Below, piece after piece: positions 16,498-25,488 of a stretch of 64,000 nucleotides of DNA; within the stretch, counting starts at the first letter, position 1, and every line of letters begins with the position of its first letter. The stretch is from Streptomyces sp. NBC_01341. GTDB taxonomy: Bacteria > Actinomycetota > Actinomycetes > Streptomycetales > Streptomycetaceae. The notes beneath the pieces were generated by a model. That model was not told the origin of the DNA. It worked only from the letters and a program-made list of their open reading frames with translations, and did not search any database. Location: assembly GCF_035946055.1 (NCBI RefSeq), contig NZ_CP108364.1, positions 2,914,001 to 2,978,000 of the forward strand. Reading direction: 5' to 3'. The position numbers and the translations under genes are program-made.

Positions 16498-17214
16498 ATG
16501 GGAATCATGGGGAAGACGGGCGGCATACGGGCACGGCGCGGAGCCGTCCTGTCGGTCGCGGGCCTGGTGGCCGCACCGGCCCTGGTCCTGGGCACCGGGA
16601 CGGCCGCGCAGGCGGCGTCCTGCTCGGCAGGGGCCGGTCCGTACCAGAAGCAGGTCGAGAAGTATCTGAATCGGCCCGTCGACGGGCGGCAGTCCACGGC
16701 GGACTGCACCGCCATCCGGTCGTTCCAGGCGTCGAAGGGCATCACCCCGGCAGCCGGCTACGCGGGTCCGGTCACCTGGCGCACGATGAAGACGATCACC
16801 GCGCAGAAGGCGGCGGGGAAGAACCCCAACGCGGCGAAGAACTGCCCCACCGACAAGGGCCGGATCGCCTGCGTCGACCTGACCAGGCAGCTGAGCTGGA
16901 TCCAGGACGGGTCCAAGCTGAAGTTCGGTCCCGTGCCGGTGCGTACGGGACGCAACGGCGCGGAGACGCGGACCGGCTCGAAGAAGATCTACTGGCGCAA
17001 CATCGACCACTGGTCGACGCTCTACGACGTCAGCATGCCGTACGCCCAGTTCTTCGACGGCGGCCAGGCGTTCCACTCGGTCACCAAGTCCATGTACAAC
17101 AACCCGGGCTCGGCGGGCTGCGTCAACATGCGCCCGGCGGACGCGAAGTCGTACTGGAACCTGCTGAAGAACGGCGACGACGTCTTCGTCTACGGGCGCA
17201 AGCCCGGCACCTGA
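16498..17214 (+). CDS. secreted L,D-transpeptidase with peptidoglycan-binding domain
   Basis: 238 residues. Signal peptide (RRGAVLSVAGLVAAPALVLG, cleavage after AAQA near residue 41), a PG_binding_1 domain (YLNRPVDGRQSTADCTAIRSFQASKG, shown in part: AIRSFQASKG), and a YkuD domain whose His-Cys signature reads HSVTKSMY...GSAGCVNM. The canonical SHGC becomes SAGC, but the catalytic Cys is kept. Such enzymes form 3-3 cross-links or attach proteins to peptidoglycan. ATG 16498 follows GAAGGGGAG at about 9 nt. A second L,D-transpeptidase lies at 40293. Confidence 0.88.
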   Translation: MGIMGKTGGIRARRGAVLSVAGLVAAPALVLGTGTAAQAASCSAGAGPYQKQVEKYLNRPVDGRQSTADCTAIRSFQASKGITPAAGYAGPVTWRTMKTITAQKAAGKNPNAAKNCPTDKGRIACVDLTRQLSWIQDGSKLKFGPVPVRTGRNGAETRTGSKKIYWRNIDHWSTLYDVSMPYAQFFDGGQAFHSVTKSMYNNPGSAGCVNMRPADAKSYWNLLKNGDDVFVYGRKPGT

Positions 17215-17311
17215 GCAGCGCGTCCGTCGCTTCCCGCCCCTGTTGTCAGTGCCCTGCGGTAGCTTCCGAAGTGCCGGGTGATCGGCGTCACAGCGCAACA
17301 GGGGTGGAGCG

Positions 17312-18301
17312 ATGAGTGATCTGACGGCGACGGCTGACGTGGACAGCCGTCTGGAGGGACACCGGGTCGAGCTGACCGGCTACTGCTACCGGATGCTCGG
17401 TTCGGCCTTCGAGGCGGAGGACGCCGTCCAGGACACGCTGGTGCGTGCCTGGCGGAACTTCGACAAGTTCGAGGGCCGTTCCTCGTTGCGCTCCTGGCTC
17501 TACCGGATCGCGACGAACGTCTGCCTGGACATGCTGAAAGCCGGCAACAAGCGGGCCAGACCGGTGGATCTGACCGGACCGACCCCTCTCGCCCGGGCGG
17601 CGCTGAACCCCCTTCCCGAGAACACCTGGCTGGAGCCGATGCCCGACGGGCGCATCCTCCCGTCGGTGGCCGACCCGGCCGAGGCCACCGTGGCCCGCGA
17701 GTCGGTGCGCCTCGCGTTCGTCGCGGCGCTCCAGCACCTGCCGCCCAAGCAGCGCGCGGTGCTGATCCTCCGCGAGGTGCTGGCCTGGAAGGCGAGCGAG
17801 GTCGCGGAGCTGCTCGACACCTCGGTCGCCTCGGTCAACAGCGCCCTGCAGCGGGCCCGGGCGACCCTGTCGGACAGGGAGGGCACCGTGCCCGACACGG
17901 CGAACCCGCTGGACGAGGAGCAGCGCAAGCTCCTCGACCGCTACGTCGCGGCGTTCGAGGGGTACGACATGGCGGCGCTGACGGCCCTGCTCCACGAGGA
18001 CGCCGTGATGACCATGCCGCCGTTCGACCTCTGGCTGCGGGGGCACGACGACATCACGGGCTTCATGCTCAGCATCGGCGCGAGCTGCGCGGGTTCCCGG
18101 CTGGTGGCGACCGAGGCCAACGGGACCCCGGCCTTCGCGCAGTACAAGCCGGATCCGGAGGGACCGGGGTTCGTGCCGTGGGCCGTGCAGGTCATCGACA
18201 TCTCGGACGGTGCCGTCACCGGGCTGCACTGCTTCCTCGACACCCCGCGCTGGTTCCCGCTGTTCGGGCTTCCCGACCGCCTGGACGCGGATCAGGCATG
18301 A
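17312..18301 (+). CDS. ECF sigma factor with C-terminal SnoaL-like domain (SigX5/ECF56 type)
   Basis: 329 residues. Region 2 (YCYRMLGSAFEAEDAVQDTL, RSWLYRIATNVCLDML) and region 4 (LPPKQRAVLILREVLAWKAS, ELLDTSVASVNSALQRARA) are followed by a 110-residue SnoaL-like domain from about residue 208 (YVAAFEGYDMAALTALLHEDAVMTMPPF, seen in part: ALLHEDAVMTMPP). This build fits the sigma factors that carry a fused regulatory domain and need no separate anti-sigma factor. The next gene overlaps by 4 bp (ATGA). Confidence 0.9.
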   Translation: MSDLTATADVDSRLEGHRVELTGYCYRMLGSAFEAEDAVQDTLVRAWRNFDKFEGRSSLRSWLYRIATNVCLDMLKAGNKRARPVDLTGPTPLARAALNPLPENTWLEPMPDGRILPSVADPAEATVARESVRLAFVAALQHLPPKQRAVLILREVLAWKASEVAELLDTSVASVNSALQRARATLSDREGTVPDTANPLDEEQRKLLDRYVAAFEGYDMAALTALLHEDAVMTMPPFDLWLRGHDDITGFMLSIGASCAGSRLVATEANGTPAFAQYKPDPEGPGFVPWAVQVIDISDGAVTGLHCFLDTPRWFPLFGLPDRLDADQA

Positions 18302-18582
18302 GGTTCACACGGCCCGTGGTGATCGGCTGGGCCCTTCTGGTGGCGGGTGGCTGGGCGGCGACGCTGTGGCTGGGCGAGCCGTCCGCCACCGCCGGCCCCG
18401 GCCCCGCCGCTGTCTCCGGCGCTCCGGCCGAGGACGTATCTCCCGGGCCTCAGCCGGAGGGCCCGTGCGCGACGCCGTCGCCTTCGGCGGGTGCACACCT
18501 TCCGCCGGGTGCGGAGATACCCGCGGAGTACGCCGACGGGCGCGCCCTGCTGGTCCTCTGCACCTACAGCGAGGCCCGGTAG
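18298..18582 (+). CDS. small membrane-anchored protein
   Basis: 94 residues starting at the ATGA overlap with the ECF sigma gene. One N-terminal membrane helix (VVIGWALLVAGGWAATLWLG), then a Pro/Ala-rich stretch and a C-terminal part with two cysteines (GPCATPSP and VLCTYSEAR). No known domain. Translational coupling suggests a link to the sigma factor, for example as a membrane partner, but there is no direct evidence. Confidence 0.65.
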   Translation: MRFTRPVVIGWALLVAGGWAATLWLGEPSATAGPGPAAVSGAPAEDVSPGPQPEGPCATPSPSAGAHLPPGAEIPAEYADGRALLVLCTYSEAR

Positions 18583-18599
18583 CGGCTTCGGGGGCCCGG

Positions 18600-18902
18600 T
18601 CACTCCTCGTCGGGCCTCAGGTGTGGCACCACGTCGGCCAGCCCGACCAGGTCGAGCAGCGCCCCGAGTTCGGCGGAGGCGTGGCGCAGGCGCAGCCGGG
18701 CTCGTCCGGTCCGGCGGGCGACGAGCCCCAGCCGGGCTATCGCCTCCACCAGCGCGAGATCCGCGTGCGTCACCCCTCCGACGTCGCAGTCGATCACCGC
18801 GGCGTCGGGACGGTAGCTCAGCAGGGCCTCCAGCTCGGCGCACAGACCCGGCACATCGGCGCGGGTGACGCGGCCGGTGACGACGAGGGCGTTCGGGGGC
18901 AT
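18600..18902 (-). CDS. STAS-domain protein
   Basis: About 100 residues, one STAS domain: ALVVTGRVTRADVPGLC strand-helix start, AVIDCDVGGVTHADLALVEAIARL with Gly-Val-Thr in place of the usual phosphorylatable DSSG serine, and ARLRLRHASAELGALLDLVGL. STAS proteins act as anti-anti-sigma factors or as scaffolds. The divergence at the phospho-site makes classic SpoIIAA-like switching uncertain. ATG 18944 is an alternative start that adds 14 residues. Lies downstream of the Uma2 gene on the same strand. Confidence 0.75.
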   Translation of the reverse strand: MPPNALVVTGRVTRADVPGLCAELEALLSYRPDAAVIDCDVGGVTHADLALVEAIARLGLVARRTGRARLRLRHASAELGALLDLVGLADVVPHLRPDEE

Positions 18903-18963
18903 GGCATCCACACCACAGAGACCGGCGGGATGCCGAAAACTCATCGGCGGGCAGGGTCGCACC

Positions 18964-19554
18964 TCAACTGACCGGGAAGATCCGCGTGTCCAGATCCAGC
19001 TTGAACGGCTCGGGAAGGGTGAGTTTCCCCCCGTACTCGACCACGTCGAGGACGCGGTAGGTGCCGTTGTCGGGGTCGCCGTAGAGCGTGGCCGTCGGGC
19101 GGCCCGAGTGCCACGGATCGAGCAGCAGGAAGAGCTCGACGCCCGCTTTCGCGTATCCGTGCGCCTTCTTGACGCGGTCGTGATTGGCGTTGGCCTGCGA
19201 GGTGATCTCGACGACCAGCAGGGCCTCCTCCGCCGGCACGCGATTCCCCGGGCCGGTCGCCACCGCGCGCGGCACGACGAGGAGGTCGGGGGTGTAGACG
19301 CCCACGCGTCCCGGTACCGAGACCCCGAGCGTCTGGTAGATCTCCCATTCCTCGGGGATGACTGCGTACAGCCTGCGCTGCAGCAGTGCTGCGGTGGTGT
19401 TGTGGTCCTTGGACGGCGGTGGCGACACGGTGACGATCCCCTCGATGATCTCCACCTTGCAGCCCTCGGGTGCGTCCGTCTCCTCCCAGATCCGGACGAG
19501 GTCGTCCCAGTCCTGGCCATGGCCCGGCCCGGGATCGACGGTGAGTGCGCTCAT
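18964..19554 (-). CDS. Uma2-family (DUF820) putative restriction-endonuclease-like protein
   Basis: 196 residues. Uma2 family with PD-(D/E)XK-like elements: GCKVEIIEGIVTVSPPPS at the N-terminus, YTPDLLVVPRA, ALLVVEITSQANANHDRVKK with the Glu and Lys of the nuclease motif. Uma2 genes are abundant in actinomycetes and cyanobacteria with unproven function. The ATG at 19554 is preceded by TAAGAGGAGACC, a good ribosome site. No toxin-antitoxin partner is seen. Confidence 0.88.
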   Translation of the reverse strand: MSALTVDPGPGHGQDWDDLVRIWEETDAPEGCKVEIIEGIVTVSPPPSKDHNTTAALLQRRLYAVIPEEWEIYQTLGVSVPGRVGVYTPDLLVVPRAVATGPGNRVPAEEALLVVEITSQANANHDRVKKAHGYAKAGVELFLLLDPWHSGRPTATLYGDPDNGTYRVLDVVEYGGKLTLPEPFKLDLDTRIFPVS

Positions 19555-19597
19555 GGCGGTCTCCTCTTATCGGTGCGTCACCGAGTCCAGCATGCCG

Positions 19598-19629
19598 AAC
19601 GGGACCGGTGGAGGTCCACAGGTCCCGTT
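19598..19629 (-). terminator. deoA terminator
   Basis: AACGGGACC (19598-19606) pairs with GGTCCCGTT (19621-19629); the loop contains a further TGGA/TCCA pair. It lies 24 bp past the deoA stop on the minus strand. Confidence 0.7.
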
Positions 19630-19652
19630 CACCCGAAAGGGAAAACCGCAGG

Positions 19653-20930
19653 TCAGGCGATACGTTCCCGCACCACCGGCGCGGCGGTGAAGGGGGTGCC
19701 GGCCGGCGCGATGTCGTAGGAGCCGGGCAGTGCCTTGAGGGCGTACTCGAACTTCTCGGGGGTGTCCGTGTGCAGGGTCATCAGCGGCTGGCCCTCGGTC
19801 ACGATGTCACCGGGCTTGGCGTGCATCTCGATGCCCGCGCCCGCCTGCACCGGGTCCTCCTTGCGCGCGCGGCCCGCGCCGAGGCGCCAGGCGGCGACAC
19901 CGACGTCGTAGGCGTCCAGCCGCGTCAGCACGCCCGAGGACGGGGCGCTGATCACGTGCTGCTCGCGCGCGACCGGGAGTTCGGCGTCCGGGTCGCCGCC
20001 CTGGGCGGAGATCATGCGGCGCCACACATCCATGGCGGAGCCGTCCGCGAGCGCCTTCTCGGGGTCGGCGTCCTTGAGTCCGGCCGCGTCGAGCATCTCG
20101 CGGGCGAGCGCCAGGGTCAGGTCGATGACGTCCCTGGGACCGCCGCCGGCCAGGACCTCGACGGACTCGCGGACCTCCAGGGCGTTGCCCGCGGTGAGAC
20201 CGAGCGGGGTCGCCATGTCCGTGAGCAGGGCGACGGTGCGTACGCCGCTGTCGGTGCCCAGCGCGACCATGGTGGAGGCCAGTTCGCGGGCGTCCTCGAT
20301 CGTCTTCATGAAGGCGCCGGAGCCGACCTTGACGTCGAGGACCAGCGCACCGGTGCCTTCGGCGATCTTCTTGGACATGATCGAGCTGGCGATGAGCGGG
20401 ATCGCCTCGACGGTGCCGGTGACGTCGCGCAGCGCGTACAGCTTCTTGTCGGCGGGGGCGAGGCCGTCACCGGCCGCGCAGATGACCGCGCCGGTGGTGT
20501 CCAGGACGTCGAGCATCTCGGCGTTGGTGATGTGGGCGCGCCAGCCGGGGATGGACTCCAGCTTGTCGAGCGTGCCGCCGGTGTGGCCGAGACCCCGGCC
20601 GCTGAGCTGGGGCACCGCCGCGCCACAGGCGGCGACCAGCGGAGCCAGGGGCAGGGTGATCTTGTCGCCGACCCCGCCCGTGGAGTGCTTGTCCGTGGTG
20701 GGGCGGGAGAGCGCCCCGAAGTCCATGCGCTCGCCGGAGGCGATCATCGCGGCGGTCCAGCGGGCGATCTCGCCGCGGTTCATGCCGTTGAGCAGGATCG
20801 CCATGGCCAGCGCGGACATCTGCTCGTCGGCGACCTCGCCGCGGGTGTACGCGTCGATGACCCAGTCGATCTGCTCGGGGCTGAGCTCGCCCCGGTCCCG
20901 CTTGGTGCGGATGACGGAGATGGCGTCCAT
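19653..20930 (-). CDS. deoA: thymidine phosphorylase
   Basis: 425 residues (ATG 20930, with AAGGA 9-10 nt upstream). Thymidine/pyrimidine-nucleoside phosphorylase: splits thymidine or deoxyuridine with phosphate into base and deoxyribose-1-phosphate. Signature motif SGRGLGHTGGTLDKLESIPG and the phosphate-site KHSTGGVGDK are intact, as is the C-terminal domain (ISAPSSGVLTRLDAYDVG). Downstream of cdd but with its own operator and promoter, so it can be transcribed both with the transporter operon and separately. Its product feeds the PGM2-like mutase and DeoC. Confidence 0.96.
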   Translation of the reverse strand: MDAISVIRTKRDRGELSPEQIDWVIDAYTRGEVADEQMSALAMAILLNGMNRGEIARWTAAMIASGERMDFGALSRPTTDKHSTGGVGDKITLPLAPLVAACGAAVPQLSGRGLGHTGGTLDKLESIPGWRAHITNAEMLDVLDTTGAVICAAGDGLAPADKKLYALRDVTGTVEAIPLIASSIMSKKIAEGTGALVLDVKVGSGAFMKTIEDARELASTMVALGTDSGVRTVALLTDMATPLGLTAGNALEVRESVEVLAGGGPRDVIDLTLALAREMLDAAGLKDADPEKALADGSAMDVWRRMISAQGGDPDAELPVAREQHVISAPSSGVLTRLDAYDVGVAAWRLGAGRARKEDPVQAGAGIEMHAKPGDIVTEGQPLMTLHTDTPEKFEYALKALPGSYDIAPAGTPFTAAPVVRERIA

Positions 20931-20976
20931 GGGAGGGGAGTCCTTCCGGCCGGAGGGGTGGGCGCGAGTCCCGTTG

Positions 20977-20993
20977 ACTCTACGCGCATAGAG
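20977..20993 (-). promoter_or_regulatory. deoA promoter with nucleoside-regulon operator
   Basis: Near-perfect 16-bp palindrome CTCTACGCGCATAGAG (20978-20993), one mismatch from symmetry, overlapping the minus-strand -10 TAGAGT (20982-20977). The leader to the deoA ATG is about 40 nt. Confidence 0.7.
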
Positions 20994-21080
20994 AGGAAAC
21001 GTTCCGCCGTCCCGTTCCCCCGGCGGGCCGGTGCGGCGGGGCCGATCCGGCACGCCGGAGGAACGGAACGATGTGGGGCA

Positions 21081-21479
21081 CTACCCCAGGTGCTGCGGTC
21101 CGAACGACTGCGGCAGCATCTCGTCGAGCGTGCGGAGACCGTCCGGGGTCTCCAGGACCAGTTCGGGGCCGCCGAACTCGTACAGCAGCTGACGGCACCG
21201 CCCGCACGGCACGAGCACCGCGCCGGAACCGTCCACACAGGTGAAGTGGGTCAGCCGGCCGCCACCCGTGGAGGCGAGCTGCGACACCAGGCCGCACTCG
21301 GCGCACAGGCTGATGCCGTACGAGGCGTTCTCGACGTTGCACCCCGTGATCATGCGGCCGTCGTCGACGACGGCCGCCGCGCCGACCGGATAGTGCGAGT
21401 ACGGGGCGTACGCCCGGGACATGGCGTCCCGGGCGGCCTCGCGCAGCACTTCCCAGTCGACCGGAGCGTGGGCGGTCAC
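21081..21479 (-). CDS. cdd: cytidine deaminase
   Basis: 132 residues, the short homotetrameric class. Converts cytidine and deoxycytidine to uridine forms. Zinc site: CAECGLVS with the catalytic Glu and PCGRCRQ; substrate-binding NVENASYG. Its ATG overlaps the stop of the upstream permease (ATGA), so uptake and deamination are translationally coupled. The deaminated deoxyuridine can be taken by DeoA. Confidence 0.95.
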   Translation of the reverse strand: MTAHAPVDWEVLREAARDAMSRAYAPYSHYPVGAAAVVDDGRMITGCNVENASYGISLCAECGLVSQLASTGGGRLTHFTCVDGSGAVLVPCGRCRQLLYEFGGPELVLETPDGLRTLDEMLPQSFGPQHLG

Positions 21480-22738
21480 TTGCCCTCGCCCTTGCGGTAC
21501 GGCACGCCGTCCGCCTTGGGCATCCGCAGCCGCTGCGCCGACAGGGCGAGCACCAGGAGCGTGGTGACGTACGGAGCGGCGTCGACGAACTGGCTCGGGA
21601 CCTGGTCCGTCAGCCCGTACCAGGTGAACAGCAGGCCCGAGACGACCGCCGAGATCAGCGCGGGCAGGTACTTCTTCCGGTACAGCTGCCAGAACACGAC
21701 GATCACCAGCAGGATGGCCAGGAGCAGCAGCATCGCGTGGACGTTCTCGGCGCCGCCGCGCAGCTTGAGGCTGTCGGTGAAGCCGAACAGCCCGGCACCC
21801 AGGGCCATGCCGCCCGGCATCCAGTTACCGAAGATCATGGCGGCGAGACCGATGTAACCGCGGCCGCCGGTCTGGCCCTCCTGGTAGATGCTGGTCGCGA
21901 CGAGGGAGAGGAAGGCACCGCCGAGCCCGGCCAGACCGCCCGAGATCGTCACGGCGATGTACTTGTACTTGTAGACGTTGACGCCGAGGGTCTCGGCCGC
22001 CACCGGGCTCTCGCCGCAGGAGCGGAGGCGCAGACCGAAGGCCGTGCGCCACAGCACGAACCACGTGATGGGGATGAGCAGCAGGGCGACGACGGTCAGC
22101 AGCGACAGGCCGGTGACGAGGCCGCCGATGATGCCGGCGAGGTCGGAGACGAAGAACCAGTGGTGTTGTTGCAGGTCCTGCATCCAGTCCGACAGCCCTG
22201 GAATGGTGATCTTGTCGATCTCCTCCAGCCGCGGTGACTGCTTGGAGGACCCGCCCGGCTCCTCGGCGAAGGTGAAGTTCGACAGGTAGCGGGTGACGCC
22301 GACGGCGAGGATGTTGACGGCCACACCGGAGACGATGTGGTTCACGCCGAACGTGACGGTGATGACGGCGTGCAGCAGACCGCCGAGTGCGCCGCCGAGG
22401 ATGCCGAACAGGACACCCACCCAGGGGCCCCACTGGTAACCGGCCCAGGCGCCGAACCAGGTGCCGAGGATCATCATGCCCTCGAGACCGATGTTGACGA
22501 CGCCCGCCCGCTCGGCCCACAGGCCGCCGAGTCCGGCCAGACCGATCGGGACGGCGAGCTCCAGCGCGCCGCTCACCTGGCCCACGGACGTCACGTCGTC
22601 CGCACCGCTGATGAGACGGACCAGCGAGACGAGGGCCAGCCCACCGGCGATGATCAGCAGGACGACGGGCAGGGAGAGCTTGCGGCGGCCGCCGCCCCGC
22701 TTCGGGGCGATGCGTGCGGCGATGGCTTCGGTGCTCAC
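21476..22738 (-). CDS. ABC transporter permease, nucleoside/BMP type (second)
   Basis: 420 residues with about 9-10 hydrophobic helices in the BPD_transp_2 family. The N-terminal half holds GLWAERAGVVNIGLEGMMI, the conserved stretch of the YufQ/NupQ-type permease; a larger periplasmic loop lies near residues 160-185. With the partner permease, the double ATPase and the BMP lipoprotein it forms a nucleoside importer in the cytoplasmic membrane. Overlaps both neighbours by 4 bp. Confidence 0.92.
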   Translation of the reverse strand: MSTEAIAARIAPKRGGGRRKLSLPVVLLIIAGGLALVSLVRLISGADDVTSVGQVSGALELAVPIGLAGLGGLWAERAGVVNIGLEGMMILGTWFGAWAGYQWGPWVGVLFGILGGALGGLLHAVITVTFGVNHIVSGVAVNILAVGVTRYLSNFTFAEEPGGSSKQSPRLEEIDKITIPGLSDWMQDLQQHHWFFVSDLAGIIGGLVTGLSLLTVVALLLIPITWFVLWRTAFGLRLRSCGESPVAAETLGVNVYKYKYIAVTISGGLAGLGGAFLSLVATSIYQEGQTGGRGYIGLAAMIFGNWMPGGMALGAGLFGFTDSLKLRGGAENVHAMLLLLAILLVIVVFWQLYRKKYLPALISAVVSGLLFTWYGLTDQVPSQFVDAAPYVTTLLVLALSAQRLRMPKADGVPYRKGEGK

Positions 22739-23853
22739 AGGGCCGCCTCCTTCTCGGTGGTGAGAGCGTGGCCGGCGGCGAGTTCCTCGCCGACCTTCTG
22801 CTGCTGGCGACGGGTCCCGTAGCGCCGGACGAGTTCGTAGCTGACGACGACCGAGATCACGATCAGGCCCTGGATGATCGTGGCGATCTCCTTCTCGAAG
22901 CCGAACTGGTCGAGCGGGGACGACGCCTTGTCCAGGAACGCGATCAGCAGTGCGCTGAGGGCGATGCCCACCGGGTGGTTGCGGCCGAGCAGGGCGATGG
23001 TGATGCCGGTGAAGCCGAGGCCGACGGGGAAGTCGAGGCTGTAGGTGTGCGTGTCGCCCAGCAGCGTCGGCATGCCGACGAGGCCTGCGATGGCACCGGA
23101 GATCAGCATCGAGGTCAGGATCATCTTCTTGGCGTCGACACCGGACGCCTGGGCGGCACTCTCGCTCGCGCCGGTGGCGCGCAGGTCGAAGCCGAACCGG
23201 GTGCGGTTCAGGACGAGCCAGTAGACGAGACCGCAGCCCGCGGCGACGAAGGTGAAGCCGTAGATCTCACCGGCGTCGGCGCTCAGGGACACGCCCGGGA
23301 ACCAGCCGGCCTCCGGGATGTCGCCCGTGGTGAGGTTGTTGGAGCCCGTGGCCTGTTCGCCGAAGTTCTTCGGCAGGATCAGCCAGGCGATCAGCGCGGT
23401 AGAGATCGAGTTGAGCATGATCGTCGCGACGACTTCGCTCACTCCGCGGGTGACCTTGAGGATGCCCGCGATACCGGCCCAGAACGCGCCGACCAGCATG
23501 GCCACGATCACGATGAGGGCGATCTGGAACGGCCCGGGAAGGCTGACACTCGCGCCGACCAGCGCGGCCATCATCGCCGCGAGACGGTACTGCCCGTCGA
23601 CACCGATGTTGAAGAGGTTCATCCGGAAGCCGACCGCGACCGCGAGGGCGGCGAGGTAGTACGTACCGGCCTGGTTGATGATCAGGACCTGCACGTCGCT
23701 GTACGAGACCTGCTCGAACAGCAGGCGGTACAGCTCGAACGGGTCTCGGTTGGAGATGAGCAGCACGAGGGTGCTCAGCACGAACGCGACGACCAGGGCG
23801 AGCGCCGGGCCGGCGAAGCCCAGGATCAGCCGGTCCTTGTCGAATTTCTTCAT
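22735..23853 (-). CDS. ABC transporter permease, nucleoside/BMP type (first)
   Basis: 372 residues, about 8-9 membrane helices, BPD_transp_2 family. FRMNLFNIGVDGQYRLAAM and GVSEVVATIMLNSIS are the marks of YufP/NupP-type permeases that pair with YufQ-type partners. ATG 23853 overlaps the ATPase stop by 4 bp, and its stop overlaps the second permease start by 4 bp. Confidence 0.92.
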   Translation of the reverse strand: MKKFDKDRLILGFAGPALALVVAFVLSTLVLLISNRDPFELYRLLFEQVSYSDVQVLIINQAGTYYLAALAVAVGFRMNLFNIGVDGQYRLAAMMAALVGASVSLPGPFQIALIVIVAMLVGAFWAGIAGILKVTRGVSEVVATIMLNSISTALIAWLILPKNFGEQATGSNNLTTGDIPEAGWFPGVSLSADAGEIYGFTFVAAGCGLVYWLVLNRTRFGFDLRATGASESAAQASGVDAKKMILTSMLISGAIAGLVGMPTLLGDTHTYSLDFPVGLGFTGITIALLGRNHPVGIALSALLIAFLDKASSPLDQFGFEKEIATIIQGLIVISVVVSYELVRRYGTRRQQQKVGEELAAGHALTTEKEAAL

Positions 23854-25412
23854 CGGGCCTCGTCCTCCGGTGCTGCTTCGAGGTGACCGGCGGCGGCGCC
23901 GGTCATGGCCGAGCCCAGTTCCTCGGGTGTGATGGTCGCGGGGTCTGCGTCCGCGACGAGCTGTCCGCGGTACATGACGCGCAGGGTGTCGGAGAGCCCG
24001 ATGAGCTCGTCCAGGTCCGCCGAGATGAGCAGGACGGCGAGTCCTTCACGGCGCGCCGCGCGGATCTGGTCCCAGATCTGCGCCTGGGCGCCGACGTCCA
24101 CGCCTCGGGTCGGGTGAGCGGCGATCAGCAGCTTCGGGGCGTGGCTCATCTCGCGTCCGACGATCAGCTTCTGCTGGTTGCCGCCGGAGAGGGAGGCGGC
24201 CGTGACCTCGATGCCCGGGGTCCGGACGTCGTACTCGCGCACGATCCGCTCGGTGTCCGTGCGGGCGGCCTTCGGGTCGAGCAGCCAGCCCTTGCTGTTG
24301 GGCTTCTCGGTGACGTGCCCGAGGATGCGGTTCTCCCAGAGCGGGGCGTCCAGGAGGACGCCGTGGCGGTGGCGGTCCTCGGGGATGTAGCCGATGCCGC
24401 CCTCGCGCCGCTTGCGGGTGGGGGCGTGGGAGATGTCGTCCGCGTCGAGCGTGATGACCCCGCCGTCCGGGGCACGCATGCCCATGAGCGCCTCGATCAG
24501 CTCGGTCTGACCGTTGCCCTCGACGCCGGCGATGCCGAGGACCTCACCCTTGTGGATCGTGAAACCGACATCGGTCAGGACGTCGCGCACGACGCCGTCC
24601 GGGTCCGTCACGCTGAGGGAGAGGTCCCGGACCTGCAGCATCGGGACGTCCGTCACCGTGGACTCGCGGGTCTCGGGCGACGGGAGCTCGCTGCCGACCA
24701 TCAGCTCGGCGAGCTGCTTGGTCGTGGTGTTCGCGGGGTCGGCCGTGCCCACCGTCGTGCCCCGCCGGATCACCGTGATCTCGTCGGCGACGGAGAGGAC
24801 CTCTCCGAGCTTGTGCGAGATGAAGATGACGGTGAGGCCTTCGGCCTTCAGCTCGCGGAGGTTCGCGAAGAGCGCGTCCACCTCCTGCGGGACCAGCACC
24901 GCGGTCGGCTCGTCGAGGATGAGGATGCGGGCACCGCGGTAGAGGACCTTGAGGATCTCCACGCGCTGCCGGTCGGCGACACCGAGGTTCTCGACGAGCA
25001 CGTCGGGCCTGACCCCGAGCCCGTACGCGTCGGAGATCTCCTTGATCTTCTTGCGCGCGGCGGATCCGATGCCGTGCAGCTTCTCGCCGCCGAGGACGAC
25101 GTTCTCCAGGACGGTGAAGTTGTCGGCGAGCATGAAGTGCTGGTGGACCATGCCGATGCCACGCGCGATGGCGTCACCGGGGTTGCTGAACGAGACCTGC
25201 TCGCCGTCCACCGCGATGGTGCCCTCGTCCGGCTTCTGCATGCCGTAGAGGATCTTCATCAGGGTGGACTTCCCGGCGCCGTTCTCACCGACGAGGGCGT
25301 GGACCGTGCCCTTGCGTACGGTGATGCCGATGTCGTGGTTGGCCACGACGCCGGGGAAGCGCTTGGTGATGCCGTGCAGTTCTACGGCAGGGGGACTGCT
25401 GGACGCGTTGAT
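23850..25412 (-). CDS. double-domain ABC ATPase of the nucleoside transporter; non-canonical start
   Basis: About 520 residues with two ABC domains. First: Walker A GENGAGKSTL, Walker B LILDEPTAVL. Second: degenerate Walker A GVEGNGQTEL, signature LSGGNQQKLIVG. This is the YufO/NupO-type ATPase powering the two downstream permeases. Start: a strong AAGGAG (25426-25421) is followed by GTC (25415, 5 nt) and ATC (25412, 8 nt) in frame, with no ATG, GTG or TTG between it and the first conserved residues (VELHGITKRFPG). ATC is taken as start; the nearest canonical alternative, GTG 25448, has no ribosome site. Confidence 0.9.
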   Translation of the reverse strand: MNASSSPPAVELHGITKRFPGVVANHDIGITVRKGTVHALVGENGAGKSTLMKILYGMQKPDEGTIAVDGEQVSFSNPGDAIARGIGMVHQHFMLADNFTVLENVVLGGEKLHGIGSAARKKIKEISDAYGLGVRPDVLVENLGVADRQRVEILKVLYRGARILILDEPTAVLVPQEVDALFANLRELKAEGLTVIFISHKLGEVLSVADEITVIRRGTTVGTADPANTTTKQLAELMVGSELPSPETRESTVTDVPMLQVRDLSLSVTDPDGVVRDVLTDVGFTIHKGEVLGIAGVEGNGQTELIEALMGMRAPDGGVITLDADDISHAPTRKRREGGIGYIPEDRHRHGVLLDAPLWENRILGHVTEKPNSKGWLLDPKAARTDTERIVREYDVRTPGIEVTAASLSGGNQQKLIVGREMSHAPKLLIAAHPTRGVDVGAQAQIWDQIRAARREGLAVLLISADLDELIGLSDTLRVMYRGQLVADADPATITPEELGSAMTGAAAGHLEAAPEDEAR

Positions 25413-25488
25413 GACGCACTCTCCTTGACCGGACAGGAGCGGGAGCACAGAGGCAGGGGGGCGGGGTGAAGTTATCGCGCCTGGGACC

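Noticed and set aside
19545..21857. 770-codon plus-strand frame over deoA, cdd and a permease
   Set aside because: High-GC antisense artefact crossing three real genes and intergenic operators.
23883..25469. Long plus-strand frame opposite the ABC ATPase gene
   Set aside because: It is the antisense shadow of the ATPase; the translation is Arg/Asp/Val-rich with no domain, and the minus-strand protein has two ABC cassettes.
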